A stretch of 12,722 nt of DNA from Lentimicrobiaceae bacterium. GTDB taxonomy: Bacteria > Bacteroidota > Bacteroidia > Bacteroidales > WCHB1-69. Each line of letters begins with the position of its first letter. The stretch's first letter is position 1. The notes beneath the pieces are model-generated. The model saw only the letters and a list, made by a program, of their open reading frames with translations, was not told the origin of the DNA and did not search any database. Positions 5,905 to 12,722 of the stretch are shown piece by piece. The translations under genes were made by a program, and so were the position numbers. The stretch lies in the NCBI GenBank assembly GCA_009776395.1, contig WRNX01000028.1:1-12722 (forward strand), read 5' to 3'.

Positions 5905-6747
5905 TTAAGTAGCCATTTTTTTCAACCACGCAATCTCTTCTGCCCATTTACTTGTGTCGGGCGTTTCCAAAATAATAGGGATATTATCAAAACGTGAATC
6001 TTTCATCATTCTAATAAATAACTCCTTACCCAAAAATCCCAATCCTAAGTTTTCATGCCTGTCCACGCGGCTGCCAAACTCTTTTTTAGTATCATTTAAG
6101 TGGATAGCACGCAAATATTGAGCGCCCACGATTTCGTCAAACTCACGCCACGTGTGTTCGTAGCCTGTTTCTGTTTTTAAATCATAACCAGCAGAATAGG
6201 TGTGGCAAGTATCAATACAAACTCCAACTCTACTTTTATCTTCAACTTTATCAATGATTTGCGCTATATGTGAAAAACTAAAACCCAAATTAGAACCTTG
6301 CCCCGCAGTATTTTCAATCACTGCGGTTACTCCATTTGTTTTTTTTAATGCTAAATTGATAGATTCTGAAATTCTATTCAAACATTCACCTATAGAAATA
6401 GCATTCAAATGACTTCCGGGATGAAAATTGAGCAAAGAAATTCCTAACTGTTCTGTACGTAGCATCTCATCATTAAACGCTTTACGAGATTTTTCCAATG
6501 CCTCTTTATCGGGATGCCCCAAATTGATTAAATAGCCATCGTGAGGAAGAATTTGCGATGCCGAATAATTAAATTTTACACAATTTTCTTTAAAAATTGC
6601 AATACTTTTTGCCGATAAAGGCGGCGATTCCCAACGACGTTGATTTTTTGTAAAAAAAGCAAAAGCGGTTGCACCAATCTCTTTTGCATTTAACGGGGCA
6701 TTTTCTACCCCGCCTTCTGCGCTTACGTGAGCTCCTAAATATTTCAT
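5905..6747 (-). CDS. nfo: Endonuclease IV (AP endonuclease)
   Basis: 280 residues from the chosen start MKYLGAHVSAEGG. The enzyme cuts DNA 5' to abasic sites and trims damaged 3' ends in base-excision repair. All nine ligands of the three-zinc site are present at the E. coli Nfo positions: H69, H109, E145, D179, H182, H216, D229, H231 and E261. Supporting motifs are NFHPGSH (107-113), VIENTAGQGSNLG (143-155), CIDTCHTYSAGYD (177-189) and HLNDTK (216-221). The frame stays open to an ATG at 6810, but homology begins at 6747 and a perfect -7 promoter box lies between the two, so the upstream 21 codons are not part of the protein. It is a single-gene unit convergent with fabF and divergent from recQ. 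Confidence 0.97.
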   Translation of the reverse strand: MKYLGAHVSAEGGVENAPLNAKEIGATAFAFFTKNQRRWESPPLSAKSIAIFKENCVKFNYSASQILPHDGYLINLGHPDKEALEKSRKAFNDEMLRTEQLGISLLNFHPGSHLNAISIGECLNRISESINLALKKTNGVTAVIENTAGQGSNLGFSFSHIAQIIDKVEDKSRVGVCIDTCHTYSAGYDLKTETGYEHTWREFDEIVGAQYLRAIHLNDTKKEFGSRVDRHENLGLGFLGKELFIRMMKDSRFDNIPIILETPDTSKWAEEIAWLKKMAT

Positions 6748-6764
6748 AATTACGGTTTTTTCGG

Positions 6765-6772
6765 CAAAAATA
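6765..6772 (-). promoter_or_regulatory. -7 element for nfo, deciding its start codon
   Basis: The minus strand reads TATTTTTG followed by CC, a perfect TAnnTTTG match 17 nt before the ATG at 6747. A transcript from here could not include the upstream ATG at 6810, which supports the shorter protein. Confidence 0.55.
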
Positions 6773-6918
6773 TGAAAACTCATATATAAAAATTTCACTT
6801 TTTTCATCATTTATTCAAAAAATATTCGTAACGATAAATTTTATTTCATTAATAATAAACATGTTATAATAAAATCTAAAAAAAAAATCATTTTATATCA
6901 AAACATTGTTTTTTTTAT

Positions 6919-6926
6919 AATTTTGT
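6919..6926 (+). promoter_or_regulatory. -7 element for recQ-prmC
   Basis: TAATTTTG, a perfect TAnnTTTG match, lies 55 nt before the recQ ATG. No convincing -33 box is seen in the surrounding A/T tracts. Confidence 0.45.
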
Positions 6927-6981
6927 TTTTTAAATAAAATTGACGAGAGCAAATATTTTAACTTATTGAAAGATTGAAAAA

Positions 6982-9198
6982 ATGAATACAAAAAATGTAT
7001 CAGATAAACAGATCAAACTATTATTAAAACAGTTTTTTGGTTTTACTTCCTTTAAAGGAGAGCAATTAAGGATCATTAAAACATTATTAAAAGGCAAAGA
7101 TTGCTTTGTGATTATGCCTACCGGAGGCGGAAAATCAATGTGTTACCAGTTGCCTGCATTAATTTGTGAAGGAACGGCAATCATCATTTCCCCTTTAATT
7201 GCTTTGATGAAGAATCAGGTAGATGCCATGAGAAATTTTGGTACGGAATTGGGAATAGCCCATTTTCTAAACTCATCTTTAACAAAACCTGAAATAAAAG
7301 CAGTAAAAGATGATCTTTTACAAGGGAAAACCAAACTGTTGTATGTTGCCCCCGAAAGTTTAACCAAAGAAGATAATGTGGGTTTCTTTCAGGATATAAA
7401 AATCTCTTTCTTTGCCATTGATGAAGCGCACTGTATTTCTGAATGGGGACACGACTTTAGACCCGAATACAGAAGAATTAGAGAAACTATTGACAGAATA
7501 AACAAAAAAGTGCCTGTAATAGCCCTTACCGCAACTGCAACTCCAAAAGTGCAAAGCGACATTCAAAAAAATCTCGGAATTGAAAAAGCAGAACTCTTTA
7601 AGGCATCTTTTAACCGCCCCAATCTATACTATGAAATTCGGGAAAAAACAAAAGAGATTGACAAAGAGATTGTAAAATTTGTTAAAGCACACAGCGGTAA
7701 ATCCGGAATTATCTACTGTTTAAGTAGAAAAAAAGTGGAAGAATTAGCCGCATTTTTACGCGCTAACCAAATTCGCGCACTTCCCTATCATGCAGGATTG
7801 GAATCGCAAGAGCGTGTAAATAACCAGGATGCATTTTTAATGGAAGATATTGAAGTAATTTGCGCTACCATCGCTTTTGGAATGGGAATTGATAAACCCG
7901 ATGTGCGCTTTGTAATTCATTACGACATGCCCAAAAGTTTGGAAGGATATTATCAAGAAACCGGTCGTGGCGGACGCGATGACGGCGAAGGACTTTGTGT
8001 GGCTTTTTATGATATTAAAGATTTATATAAACTAGAAAAATTTTCTTCCAAAAAATCGGTGGCAGAACAGGAAATGGTAAAGCAACTATTGGCAGAAACC
8101 GCCTCTTACGCCGAATCTACCAATTGCAGAAGAAGACATTTATTGCACTATTTCGGAGAAGTTTACGATCAGGATAATTGTGGCTGCTGTGATGTGTGCC
8201 TCCATCCAAAACCCAAAATGAATGCTACCGAACAAGTGCAATTAGTTATTGAAGTAATTAAAGAAGTAAAACAACAATTTGTTGATAATCATATAATTGA
8301 TATAATTGTTGGCTACAAATCAACCACCATTGTCAAATTTAAACATAATAAATTAAAACAGTTTGGCGAAGGAGAAGAATTTGATACCAAATTTTGGGCA
8401 AGTGTAATTCGTGTAGCCATTTTTGAAGAACTTATATATAAAGATATTGAAAACTACGGGTTGCTGAAAATTACGCCAAAAGGCGAAAAATTTATTACCA
8501 ATCCTTACACGCTTCATGTGCAAAAGCCTAAATCGAAAAAAGATGAGGATGAGATGGACGAGGATGAAATGTCGGATGATATGATCCCCGTGAAAGGGGA
8601 AGCCACTGACGCCGTACTCTTTTCCATGTTAAAAGATTTACGAAAATCAATATCAGTTAAAGAAAATCTTCCTCCTTTTATTATTTTTCAAGATCCATCT
8701 TTGGAAGATATGTGTATTCAATATCCTACTACCATTGAAGAGATGGTGAATATTACCGGAGTTGGGGTAGGAAAAGCGCAAAAATACGGAAAACCTTTTG
8801 CCGATTTAATTAAACAATATGTTGAAGATAACGAAATTGATAGACCACAAGATTTTGTAGTGAAATCAATAGTTAAAAAATCTGCAATTAAAGTGTTTAT
8901 CATTCAAAGTATTGATAGAAAAATTTATTTGGAAGATATTGCGCATGCCAAAGGAATGGAGATGGACGAATTACTTACTGAAATTGAAAGCATTGTAGCA
9001 TCTGGAACCAAATTGGATATTGATTATTATATTGATGATAACATCGAAAAATATCATCAGGAAGATATTTTAGATTATTTTTCCGAAGCAGAATCCGACT
9101 CTGCGCAAGCAGCCTTAGATATTTTGGGAGAAGATGATTTTTCGTTAGAAGAGATTCGGATCATGCGTATTAAATATATGTCGGATGTAGGAAATTAA
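6982..9198 (+). CDS. recQ: ATP-dependent DNA helicase RecQ
   Basis: 738 residues, a 3'-5' superfamily 2 helicase for recombination and fork repair. Helicase motifs in order: F23-Q28 region (FKGEQ), Walker A MPTGGGKS (45-52), DEAHCISEWGHDFRPEY (147-163), TATAT (183-187), IIYCLSRKK (243-251) and motif VI YQETGRGGRD (324-333). The zinc site C382, C400, C403, C406 follows in the RecQ-Ct region, then a winged-helix RQC domain (about 410-515). A very acidic linker (520-532) precedes an HRDC domain (about 543-615, with LPPFIIFQDPSL and ITGVGVGKAQKYG). About 120 extra acidic residues end the protein; such tails occur in Bacteroidota RecQ, while E. coli RecQ stops near 610. prmC begins 1 nt after the stop, so the two genes are almost surely co-transcribed. 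Confidence 0.97.
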   Translation: MNTKNVSDKQIKLLLKQFFGFTSFKGEQLRIIKTLLKGKDCFVIMPTGGGKSMCYQLPALICEGTAIIISPLIALMKNQVDAMRNFGTELGIAHFLNSSLTKPEIKAVKDDLLQGKTKLLYVAPESLTKEDNVGFFQDIKISFFAIDEAHCISEWGHDFRPEYRRIRETIDRINKKVPVIALTATATPKVQSDIQKNLGIEKAELFKASFNRPNLYYEIREKTKEIDKEIVKFVKAHSGKSGIIYCLSRKKVEELAAFLRANQIRALPYHAGLESQERVNNQDAFLMEDIEVICATIAFGMGIDKPDVRFVIHYDMPKSLEGYYQETGRGGRDDGEGLCVAFYDIKDLYKLEKFSSKKSVAEQEMVKQLLAETASYAESTNCRRRHLLHYFGEVYDQDNCGCCDVCLHPKPKMNATEQVQLVIEVIKEVKQQFVDNHIIDIIVGYKSTTIVKFKHNKLKQFGEGEEFDTKFWASVIRVAIFEELIYKDIENYGLLKITPKGEKFITNPYTLHVQKPKSKKDEDEMDEDEMSDDMIPVKGEATDAVLFSMLKDLRKSISVKENLPPFIIFQDPSLEDMCIQYPTTIEEMVNITGVGVGKAQKYGKPFADLIKQYVEDNEIDRPQDFVVKSIVKKSAIKVFIIQSIDRKIYLEDIAHAKGMEMDELLTEIESIVASGTKLDIDYYIDDNIEKYHQEDILDYFSEAESDSAQAALDILGEDDFSLEEIRIMRIKYMSDVGN

Positions 9199-9199
9199 A

Positions 9200-10075
9200 G
9201 TGAAAATTTCATCTTTACAAAATCTATTTCATGCTCAATTATCCACTCTTTATCAAAAACGAGAAATTGACGCTATATTTTATATATATATACATAATAA
9301 GTATAATATATTAAAGCATCATTATTATTTGAATCCCGATAGAGAAATAGGATTTGAAGATGCAGATTTGGAAATGCTTGCAAAAGGATATCCCATTCAA
9401 TATGTAACAGAAGAAACCACTTTTTGTGAACTGTCATTCAAAGTTAATCCATCCGTACTCATTCCAAGACCGGAGACTGAAGAATTGGTGGCGATGATTA
9501 TAAATAAGCAGAAAGGAATACCTATAACCTTATTTTCAAAAAGCACCCTTAGTAGCAGAAAGCAGAAATTATTAGATATTGGTACGGGGAGTGGTGCCAT
9601 TGCTATAGCATTAAAAAAAAATATAAAAAACGCAGAAGTTTGGGCGACCGATGTTTCGGAAAAAGCATTAGAAACTGCCAAAATAAACGCAAAAAATTGT
9701 GAAGTAAATATTACTTTTATTCAACACGATATATTGAAAGATGATGGTGTTTTACTTCCTGATAATTTGGATATTATTGTTTCAAACCCGCCTTATATTC
9801 CTCTGAGTGAAAGAAGTAATTTGCATACAAATGTAGTGAATTGTGAACCGCACGAGGCGTTATTTGTTCCCGATGAAAATCCATTAATTTTTTACAAAGC
9901 GATTGCGCAAACAGCAAAAAAACTCCTCAAAAAAGGAGGAGTTTTATATTTTGAAACTTATGAAAAATTTCATTCAGAGTTGTCAGTGATGCTTACTGAA
10001 TTTGATTTCAAAGAGATTACACTTGGGGATGATATGAACTGTAAACCCCGTTTTATAAGTTGTAAAAAACTATAA
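9200..10075 (+). CDS. prmC: Peptide chain release factor N5-glutamine methyltransferase
   Basis: 291 residues. PrmC/HemK methylates the Gln of the GGQ motif in release factors RF1 and RF2 with S-adenosylmethionine. An N-terminal helical release-factor-binding domain (1-80) leads into VLIPRPETEELV (86-97). The Rossmann methyltransferase follows with LLDIGTGSGAIAIAL (124-138), acidic D151, and the catalytic NPPY (196-199), which contacts the substrate glutamine. The conserved PHEAL (217-221) and LLKKGGVLYFE (242-252) are present. The start is GTG, one base after the recQ stop; the next in-frame ATG would remove most of the N-terminal domain. The release-factor genes are not nearby. The 3' end overlaps the end of convergent rpsT by 6 bp. 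A terminator-like hairpin lies inside the coding sequence (9919-9945). Confidence 0.95.
   Translation: MKISSLQNLFHAQLSTLYQKREIDAIFYIYIHNKYNILKHHYYLNPDREIGFEDADLEMLAKGYPIQYVTEETTFCELSFKVNPSVLIPRPETEELVAMIINKQKGIPITLFSKSTLSSRKQKLLDIGTGSGAIAIALKKNIKNAEVWATDVSEKALETAKINAKNCEVNITFIQHDILKDDGVLLPDNLDIIVSNPPYIPLSERSNLHTNVVNCEPHEALFVPDENPLIFYKAIAQTAKKLLKKGGVLYFETYEKFHSELSVMLTEFDFKEITLGDDMNCKPRFISCKKL
9919..9945. other. Perfect 10-bp hairpin inside prmC, terminator-like
   Basis: AAAACTCCTC and GAGGAGTTTT form a perfect stem around a 7-nt A-rich loop. A-tract and T-tract flank the GC part on both sides, so either strand could show a weak terminator shape. It codes for the conserved KKLLKKGGVL stretch, so codon choice in a constrained motif may explain it. 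The T run is only four bases. Confidence 0.6.
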
Positions 10076-10321
10076 ATTGTTAATTTTTACCGCCAAACCC
10101 GATTTTAAATTTGCCGCTTTGTTTTTATGAATAATCCCTTTTTTTGACAACTTGTCAATCAAAGAAGTTACTTTGGGAAGTTTTTCTTCCGCGATGGTCT
10201 TATCAGATGTTAATCTAATATCTTTTAATGCATTACGCATCGTTCTTGCGAAGTAACGGTTTTTTAATCTCTTGCTGTCATTGGCTCTAATTCTTTTCTG
10301 TGCTGATTTGTGGTTTGCCAT
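10070..10321 (-). CDS. rpsT: 30S ribosomal protein S20
   Basis: 83 residues, normal for S20. The N-terminus MANHKSAQKRIRANDSKRLKNR is characteristic, and the protein is highly basic and helical, ending with HKNKAANLKSGLAVKI. It binds 16S rRNA early in 30S assembly. It is a single gene with its own promoter (-7 box at 10368-10375) and a leader of about 40 nt. It is divergent from pepT and convergent with prmC, and its TAG stop lies within the last six bases of prmC. Confidence 0.98.
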   Translation of the reverse strand: MANHKSAQKRIRANDSKRLKNRYFARTMRNALKDIRLTSDKTIAEEKLPKVTSLIDKLSKKGIIHKNKAANLKSGLAVKINNL

Positions 10322-10367
10322 TTTTTATTATTTATTTTGTAAAAATTATCCTGATTTTTAAGGGGTG

Positions 10368-10375
10368 CAAAAATA
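10368..10375 (-). promoter_or_regulatory. -7 element for rpsT
   Basis: The minus strand reads TATTTTTG followed by CACCCC, a perfect TAnnTTTG match 47 nt upstream of the rpsT ATG. The upstream region is nearly pure A/T and no definite -33 box stands out. Confidence 0.58.
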
Positions 10376-10416
10376 TATTTTTTTTTATATGAAAAATGAT
10401 TTAAAAAATTCGGTTC

Positions 10417-10445
10417 TTTGATATAAAAAAATTATATTATTTTTG
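10417..10445 (+). promoter_or_regulatory. Promoter of pepT (TTTG -33 and TATTTTTG -7)
   Basis: TTTG at 10417-10420 and TATTTTTG at 10438-10445 are separated by 17 bp. This is the best complete match to the Bacteroidota -33/-7 consensus in the window. The predicted start near 10452 leaves a leader of about 70 nt before pepT. Confidence 0.65.
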
Positions 10446-10467
10446 CCAAAACATTTGAAAAATTAAA

Positions 10468-10515
10468 ATGTTAAAAATAAATTATTTGGAGCGCCATTTT
10501 ATAGCTATTAATTAA
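10468..10515 (+). other. Possible 15-codon leader ORF ahead of pepT
   Basis: ATG at 10468 opens a 15-residue frame (MLKINYLERHFIAIN) that stops with TAA 5 nt before the pepT ATG. It lies wholly inside the predicted pepT leader. No ribosome-binding site is evident and chance is a real possibility in such a short frame. Confidence 0.2.
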
Positions 10516-10520
10516 TATCC

Positions 10521-11756
10521 ATGAATATGAAACAAAAACTAATTTTCCGTTTTTCTAATTACATTTCGTTTCCAACTACCTCAAACGAAGCTTCAGAAAC
10601 CTACCCCAGCACCCACGAACAACTTGTTTTTGGTGATTTTTTGGTGGAAGAACTTAAACAATTAGGTCTCAAAGAAGTAGAAAAAGATCAATTTGGCTAC
10701 GTTACCGCTACTTTGCCTGCAAACTGTGAAGAAAAATTACCTGTAATAGGTTTTATCTCGCATTTTGACACCGCACCCGATATGTCCGGAATAAGCAAGC
10801 CAAACATCATTGAAAATTATGACGGAAATGATATTGTTTTAGATAAAGAAACAAACACCGTTTTATCGGTTGAAGATTTTCCCGAATTAAAGAATTATAT
10901 GGGACAAACACTCTTAACAACAGACGGTAAAACCCTTTTGGGCGCAGACGATAAAGCCGGTATCGCTGAAATTGTCTGTGCTATGGATTATTTAATACAA
11001 CATCCTGAAATAAAACATGGAAAAATTAGAATTGCCTTTACTCCCGATGAAGAAATAGGAAAAGGTGTTCTCCATTTTGATGTGACTAAATTTGGTTGTG
11101 ATTTTGCATACACAATAGACGGGGGTATGATAGGCGAATTGGAATATGAAAACTTTAACGCCGCCGGAGCCACTATTACCATTCAAGGTAGAAATGTCCA
11201 TCCGGGATATGCCAAAAATAAAATGGTCAATTCACAACTTATTGCCATGGAGTTCAATGCATTGCTTCCGGAATTTCAACGCCCGCAATATACCGATCAT
11301 TATGAAGGTTTTTTCTTGTTAACGAAAATGGAAGGGACGGTTGAAAGTAGCAAACTGAATTACATCATTCGGGATCACGACAAAACACTTTTTGAGCAAA
11401 AAAAAGAGTTTATGCAAAAAATTACAAATTTTTTGAATGAAAAATATGGAAATGAACGTGTAAAGTGCGAAATAAAAGAACAGTACAAAAATATGCGGGA
11501 AATGGTAGAACCTGTGTTTTATATTGTAGAAAGAGCCAAACAAGCCATGATAGATGCAGGAGTTGAGCCGATTGTAAAACCGATACGTGGGGGTACAGAT
11601 GGTGCAAACCTGTCATTTAAAGGACTACCCTGCCCCAATATTTTTGCCGGCGGACACAACTTTCACGGTAAATATGAATTTATTCCCGTTGAATCAATGG
11701 CAAAAGCAGTACAAGTAATTGTGAATATTGCCTGTGAAAACTGTATCAAACTATAA
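10521..11756 (+). CDS. pepT: Peptidase T (tripeptide aminopeptidase, M20B)
   Basis: 411 residues, close to E. coli PepT (408). It is a cytoplasmic two-zinc enzyme that removes the N-terminal residue from tripeptides. Visible motifs: GFISHFDTAPD (77-87) with ligand H81; LLGADDKAG (139-147) with bridging D143; FTPDEEIGKG (173-182) with catalytic E177 and ligand E178; IDGG with D200; RGGTDG (356-361); and GGHNFHGKYEFIP (377-389) with H379. The lid/dimerisation domain occupies about residues 210-325 (GRNVHPGYAKNKMVN at its start). Either of two ATGs, 10521 or 10527, could be used; the first gives the length reported here. It has its own promoter, is divergent from rpsT, and overlaps convergent lptC by 6 bp. 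Confidence 0.97.
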   Translation: MNMKQKLIFRFSNYISFPTTSNEASETYPSTHEQLVFGDFLVEELKQLGLKEVEKDQFGYVTATLPANCEEKLPVIGFISHFDTAPDMSGISKPNIIENYDGNDIVLDKETNTVLSVEDFPELKNYMGQTLLTTDGKTLLGADDKAGIAEIVCAMDYLIQHPEIKHGKIRIAFTPDEEIGKGVLHFDVTKFGCDFAYTIDGGMIGELEYENFNAAGATITIQGRNVHPGYAKNKMVNSQLIAMEFNALLPEFQRPQYTDHYEGFFLLTKMEGTVESSKLNYIIRDHDKTLFEQKKEFMQKITNFLNEKYGNERVKCEIKEQYKNMREMVEPVFYIVERAKQAMIDAGVEPIVKPIRGGTDGANLSFKGLPCPNIFAGGHNFHGKYEFIPVESMAKAVQVIVNIACENCIKL

Positions 11757-12308
11757 TTCTTCCGCTAAAATTTCACCCTTGGGATTTCTGATGACATAAT
11801 TCGTAAATTTTTCATCCGATTCAAAACCATCCCCTTTGCTTACCGTTCCATCTGCCTTAATTTTTGTAACTTCTACATCAGAGAAGATACGTTTATTTTT
11901 TTTGTCCCAAATAATTTTTTCAGTAAGTACAGATTCCTGTTTTACCAAATCTACAATTACAACATTCCCATGTGCTTCCATTCGTTCTGTATGTTCTTCG
12001 TTAATAGCATAGTCAGCAGTAAGTGTAGAATGTTTTTCACCATTTGAATAAGAAGAAACCGTAATACCTTCAGGAAAATCTATGAAAGGATTTTCGCCAT
12101 AATATTTATTCATCACAGGAGCGAATAAGGTAAAAGTGATTTGTCCATCTTCGCTCATAACAATTTCAATTTTGCTTGCAGATTCATCAGGAAATTTACC
12201 ATCATACTCAAAAATTTTAACTTTCTTATAATGAGAATGGCAAGCACAAATAAAAAAAAACGTTATAATAAAAATAAATTTTGCAAAGATCTTTTTTAAT
12301 GTTTTCAA
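11751..12308 (-). CDS. lptC: LPS export ABC-transporter periplasmic protein LptC, lipoprotein form
   Basis: 185 residues from a proposed TTG start at 12308. LptC is anchored in the inner membrane and hands lipopolysaccharide from LptB2FG to LptA. The body shows the beta-rich Bacteroidota LptC pattern: FTLFAPVMNKY, then FPEGITVSSY, LTADYAI, MEAHGNVVIVD, LTEKIIWDKKNKRIFSD and GFESDEKFTNYVIRNPKG. The N-terminus MKTLKK plus a hydrophobic stretch ending FFFICACHS suggests a lipoprotein with lipidated Cys23; the -2 cysteine makes the lipobox atypical. An open frame reaches an ATG at 12398, but a perfect -7 promoter box at 12325-12332 lies inside that extension, so the shorter form is favoured. Convergent with pepT with a 6-bp overlap; divergent from rnpB. 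No other lpt gene is in the window. Confidence 0.88.
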   Translation of the reverse strand: MKTLKKIFAKFIFIITFFFICACHSHYKKVKIFEYDGKFPDESASKIEIVMSEDGQITFTLFAPVMNKYYGENPFIDFPEGITVSSYSNGEKHSTLTADYAINEEHTERMEAHGNVVIVDLVKQESVLTEKIIWDKKNKRIFSDVEVTKIKADGTVSKGDGFESDEKFTNYVIRNPKGEILAEEL

Positions 12309-12324
12309 ATAATAAAATTTTTGG

Positions 12325-12332
12325 CAAAAATA
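12325..12332 (-). promoter_or_regulatory. -7 element for lptC
   Basis: The minus strand reads TATTTTTG followed by CC, a perfect TAnnTTTG match 17 nt before the proposed TTG start. This is the same geometry as nfo and almost that of lytTR. The leader would be only about 10 nt. Confidence 0.5.
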
Positions 12333-12408
12333 TTTTTTATTTTGTAAATAAATGATAAGAATAAATGAATTTTGCAACAATAATCTAAATTTTGCCACGT
12401 AACAAGGA

Positions 12409-12435
12409 TTGTAAACAGAATTTTATGTTAATTTG
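12409..12435 (+). promoter_or_regulatory. Probable rnpB promoter
   Basis: TTG at 12409-12411 and TTAATTTG at 12428-12435 (one mismatch to TAnnTTTG) resemble -33 and -7 boxes with 16-17 bp between them. Transcription would start near 12442-12446, where the RNase P RNA should begin. Confidence 0.45.
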
Positions 12436-12444
12436 CATTCTAAA

Positions 12445-12722
12445 AACGACGGTCGTTCTGTCGCTGCCGATACATATCGGGAGAGGAAAGTCCGGACAAC
12501 ATAGAGCGCCATACTTCCTAACGGGAAGGCATTCGCAAGAATGACAGACAGCGCCACAGAAAACAACCGCCCCAAAGCAATGCGGGGTAAGGGTGAAAAC
12601 GTGAGGTAAGAGCTCACGACGTTGACAGTGATGCTCAACGGGGGTAAGCCTTATGGGTTGAAAGACCATGTAAACCGGGGTTTGAGGGCTGCTCGCCCAA
12701 CCCGGAGGGTAGGTCGTTAGAG
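12445..12722 (+). ncRNA. rnpB: RNase P RNA, bacterial class A (3' end beyond the window)
   Basis: This is the catalytic RNA that removes 5' leaders from pre-tRNAs. The near-universal GAGGAAAGTCCGGACA lies at 12482-12497, preceded by a small P3-like hairpin (CCGAT-ACAT-ATCGG). ACAGAAAACAACCGCC (12556-12571) and GGTAAGGGTGAAAACGTGAGGTAAGAGCTCACG mark the P8-P11 core. A GC-rich P15-type region with GGGGTTTGAGG and AACCCGGAGGGTAGG follows near the right edge. About 278 nt are seen; class A RNAs are usually 350-400 nt, so the last part, including the 3' strands of P1 and P2, is missing. The 5' end is estimated from the promoter, within about 5 nt. Open frames on the opposite strand are incidental. 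Confidence 0.95.

Noticed and set aside
6748..6810. 21-residue N-terminal extension of nfo
   Set aside because: Homology begins at MKYLGAHVS, and a perfect -7 promoter box lies within the extension.
10070..10075. Frameshift or truncation of prmC or rpsT because their ends overlap
   Set aside because: Both proteins have normal full-length C-termini; the overlap is only the shared stop region.
12385..12669. Minus-strand open frames of 94 and 71 codons
   Set aside because: They overlap the conserved RNase P RNA and show no protein features.

Overview
The window looks like a piece of chromosome from an AT-rich member of the Bacteroidota, probably Bacteroidales-like. Evidence: promoters of the TAnnTTTG (-7) type sit before most genes; Shine-Dalgarno sequences are weak or absent; RecQ is long and has the phylum-style C-terminal extension; and there is a Bacteroidota-style LptC lipoprotein. 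The gene content is mostly housekeeping. I see no phage, transposon, CRISPR array, tRNA or rRNA.

Layout, left to right. (1) 1-646, minus: start of a secreted FG-GAP/VCBS repeat protein that runs off the left edge and has a heptanucleotide tandem repeat inside its signal-peptide codons. (2) 876-3307, minus: a probable operon of a small LytTR DNA-binding regulator, etfB and etfA (electron-transfer flavoprotein). (3) 3528-5890, plus, divergent from (2): fabH-like (KAS III) and fabF-like (KAS II) ketoacyl-ACP synthases. (4) 5905-6747, minus: nfo, endonuclease IV. (5) 6982-10075, plus: recQ and, one base later, prmC, the release-factor glutamine methyltransferase. (6) 10070-10321, minus: rpsT, ribosomal protein S20. 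(7) 10521-11756, plus: pepT, peptidase T. (8) 11751-12308, minus: lptC, LPS-export lipoprotein. (9) about 12445 to the right edge, plus: most of rnpB, the class A RNase P RNA, with its 3' end outside the window.

The most interesting part is 876-5890. A LytTR regulator without a receiver domain lies between flavin electron-transfer genes, with which it is probably co-transcribed, and divergent fatty-acid condensing enzymes. The intergenic region carries an exact 13-bp repeat that resembles LytTR half-sites near both promoters. This suggests, but does not prove, a local regulatory unit linking acyl-chain synthesis and acyl-CoA or other flavin redox chemistry.

A second theme is short tandem repeats with a strict 7-bp period at four places: the signal-peptide codons of gene 1, the whole etfB-etfA gap including the etfB stop codon, and two arrays in the fabH-fabF gap. 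Since 7 is not a multiple of 3, copy-number change would shift frames or alter gene spacing. A third theme is compact convergent gene ends: prmC/rpsT and pepT/lptC overlap by the same 6 bp (CTATAA), which serves as the stop on both strands.

No intergenic stretch exceeds 300 bases. The gaps of about 190-235 bp hold the promoters and repeats listed below. I found no convincing intrinsic terminator in any of them.
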